Shown here in pieces: positions 1 through 5,151 of a stretch of 5,485 nucleotides of DNA. The DNA is taken from the NCBI GenBank assembly GCA_036555065.1, contig DATBLZ010000051.1, forward strand, positions 1 through 5,485, in the 5' to 3' direction. The stretch is from DATBLZ01 sp036555065 (GTDB lineage Bacteria; Pseudomonadota; Gammaproteobacteria; Steroidobacterales; Rariloculaceae). The translations under genes and the position numbers were made by a program. The notes below the pieces were generated by a model. It was given only the letters and a program-made list of their open reading frames with translations. It made no database searches and was not told the DNA's origin. Numbering within the stretch: position 1 is the first letter of the stretch; every line of letters begins with the position of its first letter.

Positions 1-864
1 TTTCGGCTGCAAAGTTCCCGCGATCCATTGCTTGCGGGCCGCGTGCGGCGTCGCTTGCGGCAAAAACCACGTCGCGCGCGCGCCGGCGAAGAGCGCGGTG
101 ATCGGCCGTTGCACACGGCCGCTCGTGATCGCCATCGAGCATCCGGCCCCGAGCGCGATGCGCGCGGCATCGAGCTTCGTGCGCATGCCGCCCGAGCCGT
201 GCTGCGACCCGGGTCCTCCGGCCATGTCGAGGATCGTGGCGGTGATCTCGCGAACCTCGGGCACATGCTGCGCGGACTCGTCGCGTTGCGGATTGCCCGT
301 ATAAAGACCATCGACGTCCGACAGCAGCACGAGGCACTCGGCGCTGATCATCTGCGCGACGCGCGCGGCCAAACGGTCGTTGTCGCCGTAGCGAAGCTCT
401 TGGGTCGCGACCGTGTCGTTCTCATTCACCACAGGGACGGCGCCACAACGGAGCAACGTCAACAGCGTGCGGCTCGCGTTCAAGTAGCGGCGGCGGCTCT
501 CGCTGTCGTCGAGCGTCAGGAGCACCTGTGCGGCCTTGATGCCGAACTGGCCGAGGGTCTCTTGATAGGCGTGTGCGAGCAGAATTTGCCCCGCCGCGGC
601 TGCGGCCTGCTTGTCCTCGAGCTGCGCGCGGCGCGGATCGAGCTTGAGCTCGCGCGAGCCGAGCGCGACCGCGCCCGACGACACGATCACGACCTCGGCG
701 CCGGCCTTCTTGAGATCCGCAACGTCCTCACACAGGCCGATGAGCCACTTGCGATCGAGCGTCCCGGTTTCCTGATCGACGAAGAGCGCCGAGCCGATCT
801 TGATGACGACGCGCACGGCCTTGCGCAGCCGTTCGGTATTGGCGTCGGGTGAGTGAGCGCTCAC
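1..864 (-). CDS. proB: Glutamate 5-kinase (gamma-glutamyl kinase), C-terminus cut by window edge
   Basis: ProB phosphorylates L-glutamate with ATP to gamma-glutamyl phosphate, the first and normally proline-inhibited step of proline synthesis in the cytoplasm. The visible 288 codons cover the whole amino-acid-kinase domain. I see the N-terminal nucleotide-binding stretch VVIKIGSAL (residues 19-27, Lys22), VSSGAVALG (61-69), then in order LLTLDD, RRRYLNA, PVVNENDTVAT, YGDNDRLAA, LLSDVDGLYT and GGMRTKLDAA. The last visible part, RKQWIAGTL, normally leads into a C-terminal PUA domain, which lies beyond base 1; full proteins have roughly 370 residues. The start is GTG at 862-864: an in-frame TGA lies three codons upstream (871-873) and no other start intervenes. 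No good Shine-Dalgarno is visible. The gene follows ilvN on the same strand after 29 bp with no obvious terminator, so cotranscription is inferred. The wording is closest to alphaproteobacterial ProB as I recall it. Confidence 0.95.
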   Translation of the reverse strand, partial: MSAHSPDANTERLRKAVRVVIKIGSALFVDQETGTLDRKWLIGLCEDVADLKKAGAEVVIVSSGAVALGSRELKLDPRRAQLEDKQAAAAAGQILLAHAYQETLGQFGIKAAQVLLTLDDSESRRRYLNASRTLLTLLRCGAVPVVNENDTVATQELRYGDNDRLAARVAQMISAECLVLLSDVDGLYTGNPQRDESAQHVPEVREITATILDMAGGPGSQHGSGGMRTKLDAARIALGAGCSMAITSGRVQRPITALFAGARATWFLPQATPHAARKQWIAGTLQPK

Positions 865-893
865 GGTCGATCATCCGGGCTTCAAAACGCAGC

Positions 894-1397
894 CTATTTA
901 GTCGCGCGCCCGAATACGGGCGCCCCGCGCGCCACGGCCATCGCGCCGCCGCGAACAACGGTCGTGAGCTCGCCGACCGCGGCAATGCGTTCCATGACGC
1001 GATCGACGTCCTGGCTGCCGCCGATGTATTCGACCGTATAGTGCTTGTTGTGGTCGTCGAGGATTCGTGCGTTGGCCGCGGCCACGACGCGCTCGAGCTC
1101 CTCGAGGTCGTGATCGGCCATGTTGACCTTGAAGAGCGCGAGCTCGCGCTCGATGTGGTCGAAGCTCGTGAGATCCGTGACGGCGACGACGTCGATGAGC
1201 TTGCCGACCTGCTTCGTGATCTGCTCGATGATCTCGTCGGAGCCGCGCGTCACGAGCGTGAGCCGCGAGACGCTCTTGTCTTGAGTGGGCGCGACGTTGA
1301 GGCTCTCGATGTTGTAGCCTCGCGAGGCGAACAGGTTGGAAGCGCGCGACAACGCGCCCGCTTCGTTTTGCATGAGGATCGAAATGATGTGTCGCAT
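894..1397 (-). CDS. ilvN: Acetolactate synthase, regulatory (small) subunit
   Basis: This is the regulatory subunit of acetohydroxyacid synthase (AHAS). It binds the catalytic subunit, raises its activity and confers feedback inhibition by valine in the branched-chain amino acid pathway. The 167 residues match the usual length (about 160-165 in enterobacterial IlvH). An N-terminal ACT domain covers about residues 2-75, with NEAGALSR (11-18) and RGYNIESLNVAP (26-37); a C-terminal ACT-like domain follows. Asn11, Gly14, Asn29 and Ala36, positions tied to valine binding or valine-resistant mutants in E. coli IlvH, are all conserved, so valine sensitivity is likely (inference). The sequence resembles IlvH more than the short E. 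coli IlvN; ilvH is an equally valid symbol. The ATG has a GGAAAG ribosome site 5 bases upstream and no earlier in-frame start. It is divergent from ilvB, which is unusual, and probably forms an operon with proB. Confidence 0.95.
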   Translation of the reverse strand: MRHIISILMQNEAGALSRASNLFASRGYNIESLNVAPTQDKSVSRLTLVTRGSDEIIEQITKQVGKLIDVVAVTDLTSFDHIERELALFKVNMADHDLEELERVVAAANARILDDHNKHYTVEYIGGSQDVDRVMERIAAVGELTTVVRGGAMAVARGAPVFGRATK

Positions 1398-1450
1398 GGC
1401 CGCTTTCCGACGCGCTGTCCTTAGCCCATCGATGTTACACTGAAGACGTC
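1398..1450. promoter_or_regulatory. Divergent ilvN / ilvB intergenic control region
   Basis: These 53 bases separate the start codons of the divergent ilvN and ilvB genes, so both promoters must lie here or inside the neighbouring reading frames. Toward ilvB, an extended -10-like element is visible: TG at 1433-1434, one base, then TACACT at 1436-1441 (4 of 6 consensus positions). No convincing -35 hexamer accompanies it. If used, the transcript would start about 2-4 bases before the ilvB ATG. A weak GAAG at 1442-1445 is the only Shine-Dalgarno-like sequence for ilvB. There is no room for the leader peptide and attenuator, or the T-box, often found ahead of branched-chain amino acid genes. The region is real; the individual promoter elements are tentative. 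Confidence 0.4.
1403..1408 (-). promoter_or_regulatory. Ribosome binding site of ilvN
   Basis: On the minus strand this reads GGAAAG, with five bases between it and the ATG of ilvN. The match to the Shine-Dalgarno consensus and the spacing support the chosen start. Confidence 0.6.
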
Positions 1451-3301
1451 ATGAAGACGCAACGAAAAATTCCGGCCGAAGGTGCGCACCCGCTCGCGGG
1501 CACGCGCATGACCGGCGCCGACATGATCGTGCAAGTCCTCGCCGACGAAGGCGTCGATACGATCTTCGGCTACAGCGGCGGCGCGATCTTGCCGACGTAC
1601 GATGCGGTCTTTCGTTACAACGAAGCGCACACGAAAGGCGGCGTCGAGCCCATGCCGTTGATCGTTCCCGCGAACGAGCAAGGCGCAGGATTCATGGCGG
1701 CCGGCTACGCGCGCGCAAGCGGCCGACCCGGTGTCGTGCTCGTGACGTCGGGCCCGGGAGCGACGAATTGCGTCACGCCCGTGCGCGACTCCATGGCCGA
1801 TTCCGTGCCGATCGTCGTCTTGTGCGGCCAAGTGGCAACGTCATCGATCGGCACCGACGCGTTCCAAGAAGCGCCCGTGAGCGCGATCATGGGCGCGATC
1901 GCAAAGCACGTGTTTCTCGTCACGGATCCCGAGCGCTTGGAAGCGACGATGCGCACAGCGTTCGAGATTGCGCGCACGGGCCGTCCCGGCCCGGTCGTCG
2001 TCGACCTGCCGAAGAACGTGCAGAACTGGGAAGGCGTCTTTCGCGGCTCCGGTGGTCTGCCGATCCCCGGATACCGCGCGCGGCTCGCCGAGATCGAGAC
2101 GAGCGCGCTCGGTGACGCGAAATGCCAGCAGTTCTTCGAGATGCTCGGAGCGAGCAAGCGGCCGCTCGTCTACGCCGGCGGCGGAGTCATCAACAGCAAT
2201 GCAAGCGCGGCGCTGCGCGCCCTCGCGTCGGCGTACAAGATCCCGGTGGCAACAACGCTCATGGGCCTCGGCGCGGTCGACACGAAGGGGCCGCTCGCAC
2301 TGCACATGCTCGGCATGCACGGTCTCGCGAGCACGAACTATGCGGTCGATGACTGCGATCTCTTGATTTGCGTCGGCGCGCGGTTCGATGACCGCGTCGC
2401 CGGCAACCCCGCGAAGTTCGCGGGCAAAGCGAAGCGTATCCTGCATTTCGATATCGACCCGTCGGAGATTCACAAGGTCAAGCCCGCGCACTGGCATCAC
2501 GTCGGCTTGCTCGCGCCTGCGCTCGAAGCGCTGCTCGCGTACGGGCGGCGCGTCAAGTTCAGCGCCGATTTCAGCGCATGGCACGCGGAGCTCGCGGAGC
2601 TCAAGGCGAAGTACGGGCTCAATTACGACCGCAAGAGCAAGCTGATTCAGCCCAACTACGTCATCGAGACGATCAATAAGATCACGAAGGGCGAAGCCAT
2701 CATCTCGACGGGCGTCGGTCAGCATCAGATGTGGGCCGCGCAGTATTTCGATTTTCGCGAGCCCCGTCTGTGGCTGACTTCGGGCAGCATGGGCACGATG
2801 GGCTTCGGGCTACCGGCCGCGATCGGCGCCCAATTCGCGCGCCGCGACAAGCTCGTCATCGACGTCGATGGCGACGCGAGCATTCGCATGAATCTCGGCG
2901 AGCTCGAGACGGTCACGAGCTACGACTTGCCGATCAAAGTCGTCGTCCTCAACAACTTCGGCGACGGCATGGTCATGCAATGGCAGCGGCTCTTTTTCAA
3001 AGGCCGGCTGTCCGCGAGCGACAAATCGCTGCGCAAAAAGGATTTCGTCAAAGCCGCGCTCGCTGATGGCTTCGGCTACTCGAAGCGTCTCAAGAGCAAG
3101 AAGGACGTGCCGCGCGTGCTCGAGGAGTTCCTGGCCTACGAAGGCCCCGCGTTCCTCGAGGTCATCATCGACCCCGAGGCCGGCGTCTATCCGATGGTGC
3201 CGGCGGGACTTTCGTATCGCGACATCGTGACCGGCGATTTCATCCCGAACCGCTACGCGGGGTCCGCGCCCGCCGAGCCCGACGCGTCGGAGCTGTTCTA
3301 A
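1451..3301 (+). CDS. ilvB: Acetolactate synthase, catalytic (large) subunit
   Basis: This ThDP-, FAD- and Mg-dependent catalytic subunit of AHAS condenses two pyruvates to 2-acetolactate, or pyruvate with 2-ketobutyrate to 2-aceto-2-hydroxybutyrate, starting valine/leucine and isoleucine synthesis. It has 616 residues. The N-terminal ThDP domain (about 20-185) carries FGYSGGAILP (39-48), the catalytic glutamate Glu76 in NEQGAG, and TSGPGATN (99-106). The middle FAD domain (about 225-365) has RFDDRVAG (311-318). The C-terminal ThDP domain has GVGQHQMWAAQ (421-431) and the GDAS(474-477)...NN(501-502) Mg-ThDP motif. Trp511 in GMVMQWQ is the conserved herbicide-site tryptophan. Ala129 replaces the proline common in the GQVP motif. 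These residues mark AHAS rather than pyruvate oxidase or glyoxylate carboligase. ATG 1451 adds 19 residues before the family-typical MTGAD; ATG 1508 is an alternative start. Its regulatory subunit gene is immediately divergent. The middle sequence also resembles yeast Ilv2 in several blocks. Confidence 0.96.
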   Translation: MKTQRKIPAEGAHPLAGTRMTGADMIVQVLADEGVDTIFGYSGGAILPTYDAVFRYNEAHTKGGVEPMPLIVPANEQGAGFMAAGYARASGRPGVVLVTSGPGATNCVTPVRDSMADSVPIVVLCGQVATSSIGTDAFQEAPVSAIMGAIAKHVFLVTDPERLEATMRTAFEIARTGRPGPVVVDLPKNVQNWEGVFRGSGGLPIPGYRARLAEIETSALGDAKCQQFFEMLGASKRPLVYAGGGVINSNASAALRALASAYKIPVATTLMGLGAVDTKGPLALHMLGMHGLASTNYAVDDCDLLICVGARFDDRVAGNPAKFAGKAKRILHFDIDPSEIHKVKPAHWHHVGLLAPALEALLAYGRRVKFSADFSAWHAELAELKAKYGLNYDRKSKLIQPNYVIETINKITKGEAIISTGVGQHQMWAAQYFDFREPRLWLTSGSMGTMGFGLPAAIGAQFARRDKLVIDVDGDASIRMNLGELETVTSYDLPIKVVVLNNFGDGMVMQWQRLFFKGRLSASDKSLRKKDFVKAALADGFGYSKRLKSKKDVPRVLEEFLAYEGPAFLEVIIDPEAGVYPMVPAGLSYRDIVTGDFIPNRYAGSAPAEPDASELF

Positions 3302-3321
3302 CGGCGCCGCGACAGGTAGTA

Positions 3322-3345
3322 GGCGCGCGCAAGGCCCCTCGCGCC
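3322..3345. other. GC-rich inverted repeat between convergent ilvB and VOC gene
   Basis: GGCGCG at 3322-3327 pairs with CGCGCC at 3340-3345 across a 12-base loop. An alternative pairing uses AGGCGC (3321-3326) with GCGCCT (3353-3358). It sits 20 bases after the ilvB stop and 35 bases from the stop of the converging VOC gene, where a bidirectional terminator would be expected. No T-tract follows on either strand, so intrinsic termination is doubtful. The remaining bases of the 79-base gap show nothing else. Confidence 0.25.
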
Positions 3346-3380
3346 GACGCCTGCGCCTCGCTATAGGCTGTCGTCGACTA

Positions 3381-3848
3381 CTACGCCTCGACGGCCTTCG
3401 ACCAACGTTTCTGCATCTCCTTCGTCGAGACGTCCTCTTTGTGGGTCGCGATCAGCCATTGATGCCCGAACGGGTCCACGATCGTCGCGTTGCGGTCCCC
3501 GAAAAACTCGTCCTTCGGCTCGCGCAGCACAGTCGCGCCGAGCTTGGCCGCCCGCTTAACGACGGCGTCGACATCTTTGACATAGGCGTGCAAATACACC
3601 GGCGTGCCTCCGACGGAGGCGGGCGAGAGGGCACCCCAATCCGGATGCTCGTCCGCGAGCATGAACCAACCGTCGCCGAGCACGAGGTCCGCGTGTCCGA
3701 TCTTGCCGGTAGTCGGATCGACTAGACGCGATTCTTCCTTCGCGCCAAGGCCCTTGACATAGAACTGAATCGCCTTCGCGGCATTCTTGACGATGATGTA
3801 CGGCGTCACGGTGAAGTACACCTTCTTCGTTTTTCGCCTGGCTTTCAT
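3381..3848 (-). CDS. VOC-family (glyoxalase/bleomycin-resistance fold) protein, PhnB-like
   Basis: A 155-residue single-unit VOC protein. It opens with TPYIIVKNAAKAIQFYVKGLGA (split here as TPYIIVKNA at 15-23 and AIQFYVKGLGA at 26-36), the typical first beta-alpha element. It continues with GHADLVLGD (51-59), MLADEHP (63-69), YLHAYVKDVDAVVKRA (85-100) and DRNATIVDPFGHQWLIATH (118-136). His52, Glu67 and His87 could be metal ligands, but I cannot assign them without alignment. The family includes glyoxalases, dioxygenases, antibiotic-binding proteins and PhnB-like proteins; the substrate here is unknown. The tail HKEDVSTKEMQKR resembles the end of PhnB-like VOC proteins. The start at 3848 is chosen because GAGGTG lies five bases upstream and the domain begins just after. 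The frame stays open to 4082, but that part overlaps tetR antisense and is low-complexity. It is divergent from tetR with a shared operator-like spacer, so TetR control is likely. The basic N-terminus (MKARRKTKK) is not a signal peptide. Confidence 0.85.
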   Translation of the reverse strand: MKARRKTKKVYFTVTPYIIVKNAAKAIQFYVKGLGAKEESRLVDPTTGKIGHADLVLGDGWFMLADEHPDWGALSPASVGGTPVYLHAYVKDVDAVVKRAAKLGATVLREPKDEFFGDRNATIVDPFGHQWLIATHKEDVSTKEMQKRWSKAVEA

Positions 3849-3853
3849 CCCGG

Positions 3854-3859
3854 CACCTC
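3854..3859 (-). promoter_or_regulatory. Ribosome binding site of the VOC gene
   Basis: The minus strand reads GAGGTG here, five bases before the ATG at 3848. This strong Shine-Dalgarno decides the start and argues against the longer open frame reaching back to 4082. Confidence 0.7.
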
Positions 3860-3864
3860 GATGG

Positions 3865-3893
3865 TTGCATTTATGAAATACGTTACGTATCGT
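3865..3893 (+). promoter_or_regulatory. Candidate tetR promoter giving a leaderless transcript
   Basis: TTGCAT at 3865-3870 (3 of 6 matches to the -35 consensus) and TATCGT at 3888-3893 (4 of 6 to the -10 consensus) are separated by exactly 17 bases. A transcript from here would start at about 3900-3901, the A of the tetR ATG. The hexamers are weak individually. The spacing, the lack of any Shine-Dalgarno and the in-frame TAA directly before the ATG make the proposal coherent. The operator palindrome lies between the two hexamers and overlaps the -10. Confidence 0.35.
3878..3890. promoter_or_regulatory. Perfect 13-bp palindrome, probable TetR operator
   Basis: ATACGT and ACGTAT are exact inverted repeats around one central T. 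TetR-family dimers typically bind such short palindromes next to their own gene. This one lies in the spacer between tetR and the divergent VOC gene, inside the proposed tetR promoter and just upstream of a possible VOC -10 (minus-strand CATAAA, 3870-3875). Repression of both genes by the adjacent TetR protein is inferred. Confidence 0.55.
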
Positions 3894-3900
3894 TTCGTAA
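3881..3900. repeat. Two 10-bp direct repeats abutting the tetR start
   Basis: CGTTACGTAT (3881-3890) is followed directly by CGTTTCGTAA (3891-3900), identical at 8 of 10 positions and spaced by about one helical turn. The stretch 3883-3900 also reads as an imperfect inverted repeat, TTACGTA and TTCGTAA (6 of 7 pairing) around four bases. It overlaps the perfect palindrome and touches the tetR ATG, which suggests a composite operator for more than one repressor dimer (inference). Confidence 0.4.
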
Positions 3901-4515
3901 ATGCCGAAGCTTGTCAAGCACGATCCCGTTGCACCGCCGGCGGCGCGGCGCAGGGGACGGCCGCGCAGTGACGAAGCGCGCCGCTCGATCCTGCGCGCAG
4001 CCCGCGAGCTGCTCGAGGAGAACGGCCCCGCGGGTGTCACGATCGAAGGCATCGCGGCACGCGCGGGGGTCGGCAAGCCCACGATCTACCGCTGGTGGCC
4101 GGATCGGCACGCCGTCGCGATGGCCGCGCTGATGGAGAGCGAGCCCGTTGGGCCCGGGCCGCGCAAGGCAAGCGCGCCGCTCGATTCGTTACAAAGACAG
4201 CTCAGGCATGTCGTCGCCGTGTTCGGGACCCCGGTGGGGCGCACGGTCGCCGCGATGATCGCCTCAGCCGACACGGACTCGGAGCTCGCGAAGTCGTTCC
4301 GCAACCATTTCATCCTCGCGCGGCGCGCGGAGGGGCGCGAGCTGCTGCGCGAGGCGATCGCGCGCGGCGACGTGCGCCCTGACGCGAACGTCGAGATCGC
4401 GCTCGATATGATTTACGGCGCGTTGTTCTTCCGGCTGCTGATGGGGCACGCGCGGCTCGATGACTCGCTCGTGCGGCAGATCCTGAAGGAGTCGCTGCGG
4501 GGACTGCGAGCGTGA
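3901..4515 (+). CDS. TetR/AcrR-family transcriptional regulator
   Basis: A 204-residue one-component repressor. The basic N-terminal tail with RRRGRPRSDEA (16-26) leads into the TetR DNA-binding domain: helix 1 around RRSILRAARELLEENG (27-42), helix-turn-helix VTIEGIAARAGVGKPTIYRWW (roughly 46-66), then PDRHAVAMAAL. The GKPTIYRWWPDR recognition-helix signature and the C-terminal ligand/dimerisation region (about 85-204, with FRNHFILARRAEGRELLREA) recall TetR proteins with the TetR_C_11-type C-terminal domain. The effector cannot be read from sequence. ATG 3901 is the first possible start because TAA occupies 3898-3900; no Shine-Dalgarno is present, so a leaderless mRNA is likely. The divergent VOC gene and the palindrome in the spacer point to autoregulation and control of that neighbour. 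The gene is very GC-rich, over 80% in one sampled stretch, in sharp contrast to the DNA immediately downstream. Confidence 0.92.
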   Translation: MPKLVKHDPVAPPAARRRGRPRSDEARRSILRAARELLEENGPAGVTIEGIAARAGVGKPTIYRWWPDRHAVAMAALMESEPVGPGPRKASAPLDSLQRQLRHVVAVFGTPVGRTVAAMIASADTDSELAKSFRNHFILARRAEGRELLREAIARGDVRPDANVEIALDMIYGALFFRLLMGHARLDDSLVRQILKESLRGLRA

Positions 4516-4519
4516 ACGC

Positions 4520-4542
4520 AACCGGACCTATTCTCTCCGGTT
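4520..4542. terminator. Hairpin after tetR, possible bidirectional terminator
   Basis: AACCGGA (4520-4526) and TCCGGTT (4536-4542) form a perfect 7-bp stem with a 9-base loop. It begins five bases after the tetR stop, and its loop contains the stop codon of the converging DUF1330-like gene. Position and symmetry fit a shared terminator. No long T-tract follows on either strand, so its efficiency is uncertain. Confidence 0.4.
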
Positions 4543-4998
4543 AAGGACCCGCGATCTCGGGTCCTGTCGTCGGGCGTCCGCAAGCGGCAGGATACGCGAG
4601 TCCCAGACCGCAGCGGTTCGATGCCCAACTCCTTTCAGATAGCCCTCGTTCGATGCGAATGACAAGAAGTCCTCGAGTGATTTCTGGCGCACCATGATCA
4701 CAAGGTCCCAACCCTGACCTTCAGGGCCGATCAAGTAGTTTCCCCCAACTCCCATATAGAAAACTTCCCCGCCGGTCGCACCGAGATAAGGCAGGGTGTG
4801 TTCGATATACCTGTCGTATGCATCTCTGCCGCTGATCGGAGTTATTGGGGCTAAGCTCGGGCTTCGTGAGTAGTCGGCGGTCTCGCGCAAGCGGAGCAAG
4901 TTGAGCATCGTGATCGGTCCAGAGATTTGACGGGCCATCAGAGCTACGACGTTTCGATCCGACGGGTCTAAAAATATGTCGCTATCTGTCGGTGTCAT
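4528..4998 (-). CDS. DUF1330-like (dimeric alpha/beta-barrel fold) protein of unknown function
   Basis: A 156-residue soluble protein with no signal peptide or membrane segment. Recognisable blocks are GPITMLNLLRLR (27-38), ISGRDAYDRYIEH (55-67), GGEVFYMG (76-83), WDLVIMVRQKSLEDFLSF (97-114) and HRTAAVWDSRILPL (126-139). This order of hydrophobic strand, tyrosine helix, glycine-rich turn, strand and helix, and closing strand is typical of longer DUF1330 members related to ferredoxin-like dimeric barrels. Assignment is from remembered family patterns and no reaction is known. Residues 140-156 are a charged tail whose codons include a 7-bp-stem hairpin. The ATG at 4998 has AAGG only three bases upstream, a short spacing; Met21 is a weaker alternative. 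It lies downstream of the marR-like gene on the same strand and converges on tetR. Lower GC than the genes to its left suggests a separate origin. Confidence 0.7.
   Translation of the reverse strand: MTPTDSDIFLDPSDRNVVALMARQISGPITMLNLLRLRETADYSRSPSLAPITPISGRDAYDRYIEHTLPYLGATGGEVFYMGVGGNYLIGPEGQGWDLVIMVRQKSLEDFLSFASNEGYLKGVGHRTAAVWDSRILPLADARRQDPRSRVLNRRE
4545..4564. terminator. Second hairpin, within the 3' end of the DUF1330-like gene
   Basis: GGACCCG (4545-4551) pairs perfectly with CGGGTCC (4558-4564) around six bases. It lies two bases beyond the first hairpin, inside the last codons of the minus-strand gene. For tetR transcripts it would be a second stem in tandem. No T-run follows it on the plus strand, so a role in termination or in 3'-end protection is only possible. 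Confidence 0.3.
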
Positions 4999-5003
4999 GA
5001 GCC

Positions 5004-5096
5004 TTACTCATCTCGAAAATGAACCCTCGGCAAGAATCCGTCACCGGGCGCGGCGCTTCCGCGCGCATCTAAAGTCTGCACGCCATCGAAGAGCAT
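5004..5096 (-). CDS. Doubtful 30-residue ORF between the marR-like and DUF1330-like genes
   Basis: ATG at 5094-5096 opens a 30-codon frame beginning MLFDGVQTLDARG and ending VHFRDE, with TAA at 5004-5006, five bases before the DUF1330-like ATG. No Shine-Dalgarno precedes it. The frame is open further upstream into the end of the marR-like gene, but offers only a TTG at 5097-5099 as another start. The peptide is not recognised. It could be a leader peptide coupled to the next gene, a decayed gene end, or chance. Most of the 153-base spacer is covered by it. Confidence 0.15.
   Translation of the reverse strand: MLFDGVQTLDARGSAAPGDGFLPRVHFRDE
5048..5064. other. GC-rich hairpin between the marR-like and DUF1330-like genes
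   Basis: GCGCGG (5048-5053) and CCGCGC (5059-5064) form a perfect 6-bp stem with a 5-base loop in a spacer of otherwise moderate GC. It lies 88 bases after the marR-like stop and 50 bases before the DUF1330-like start. Without a T-tract it is not a classical terminator. It could attenuate transcription between the two genes or be a binding site; function is unknown. Confidence 0.25.
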
Positions 5097-5151
5097 CAAT
5101 TTGTTGGTCGTAGTTTCGAGGTCCGCTTTCGGCCTGGTAGTCCGGCACCCG

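Noticed and set aside
28..852. Long plus-strand open frame opposite proB
   Set aside because: It is antisense to a fully recognisable ProB kinase domain. Its translation is rich in Arg, Ala and Asp with no known motif, as expected from GC-biased third positions on the other strand.
849..1424. Plus-strand open frame opposite ilvN
   Set aside because: It mirrors the codons of a clear IlvN/IlvH protein and has a repetitive Asp/Val/Glu/Leu composition with no domain.
1398..1450. Attenuator, leader peptide or T-box ahead of the ilv genes
   Set aside because: The spacer is only 53 bases, with no run of branched-chain codons, no terminator hairpin and no T-box motif.
1841..2725. Minus-strand open frame of nearly 300 codons inside ilvB
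   Set aside because: It is antisense to conserved AHAS motifs, and its translation is a low-complexity Arg/Asp/Ala/Val mix typical of shadow frames.
3302..3380. Strong intrinsic terminator after ilvB
   Set aside because: GC-rich inverted repeats are present, but no T-tract follows on either strand. It is listed only as a low-confidence inverted repeat.
3849..4082. Longer N-terminus for the VOC protein, extending the open frame to 4082
   Set aside because: The extra 78 residues overlap the tetR helix-turn-helix region antisense and look random. A strong GAGGTG site at 3854-3859 and the domain boundary fix the start at 3848.
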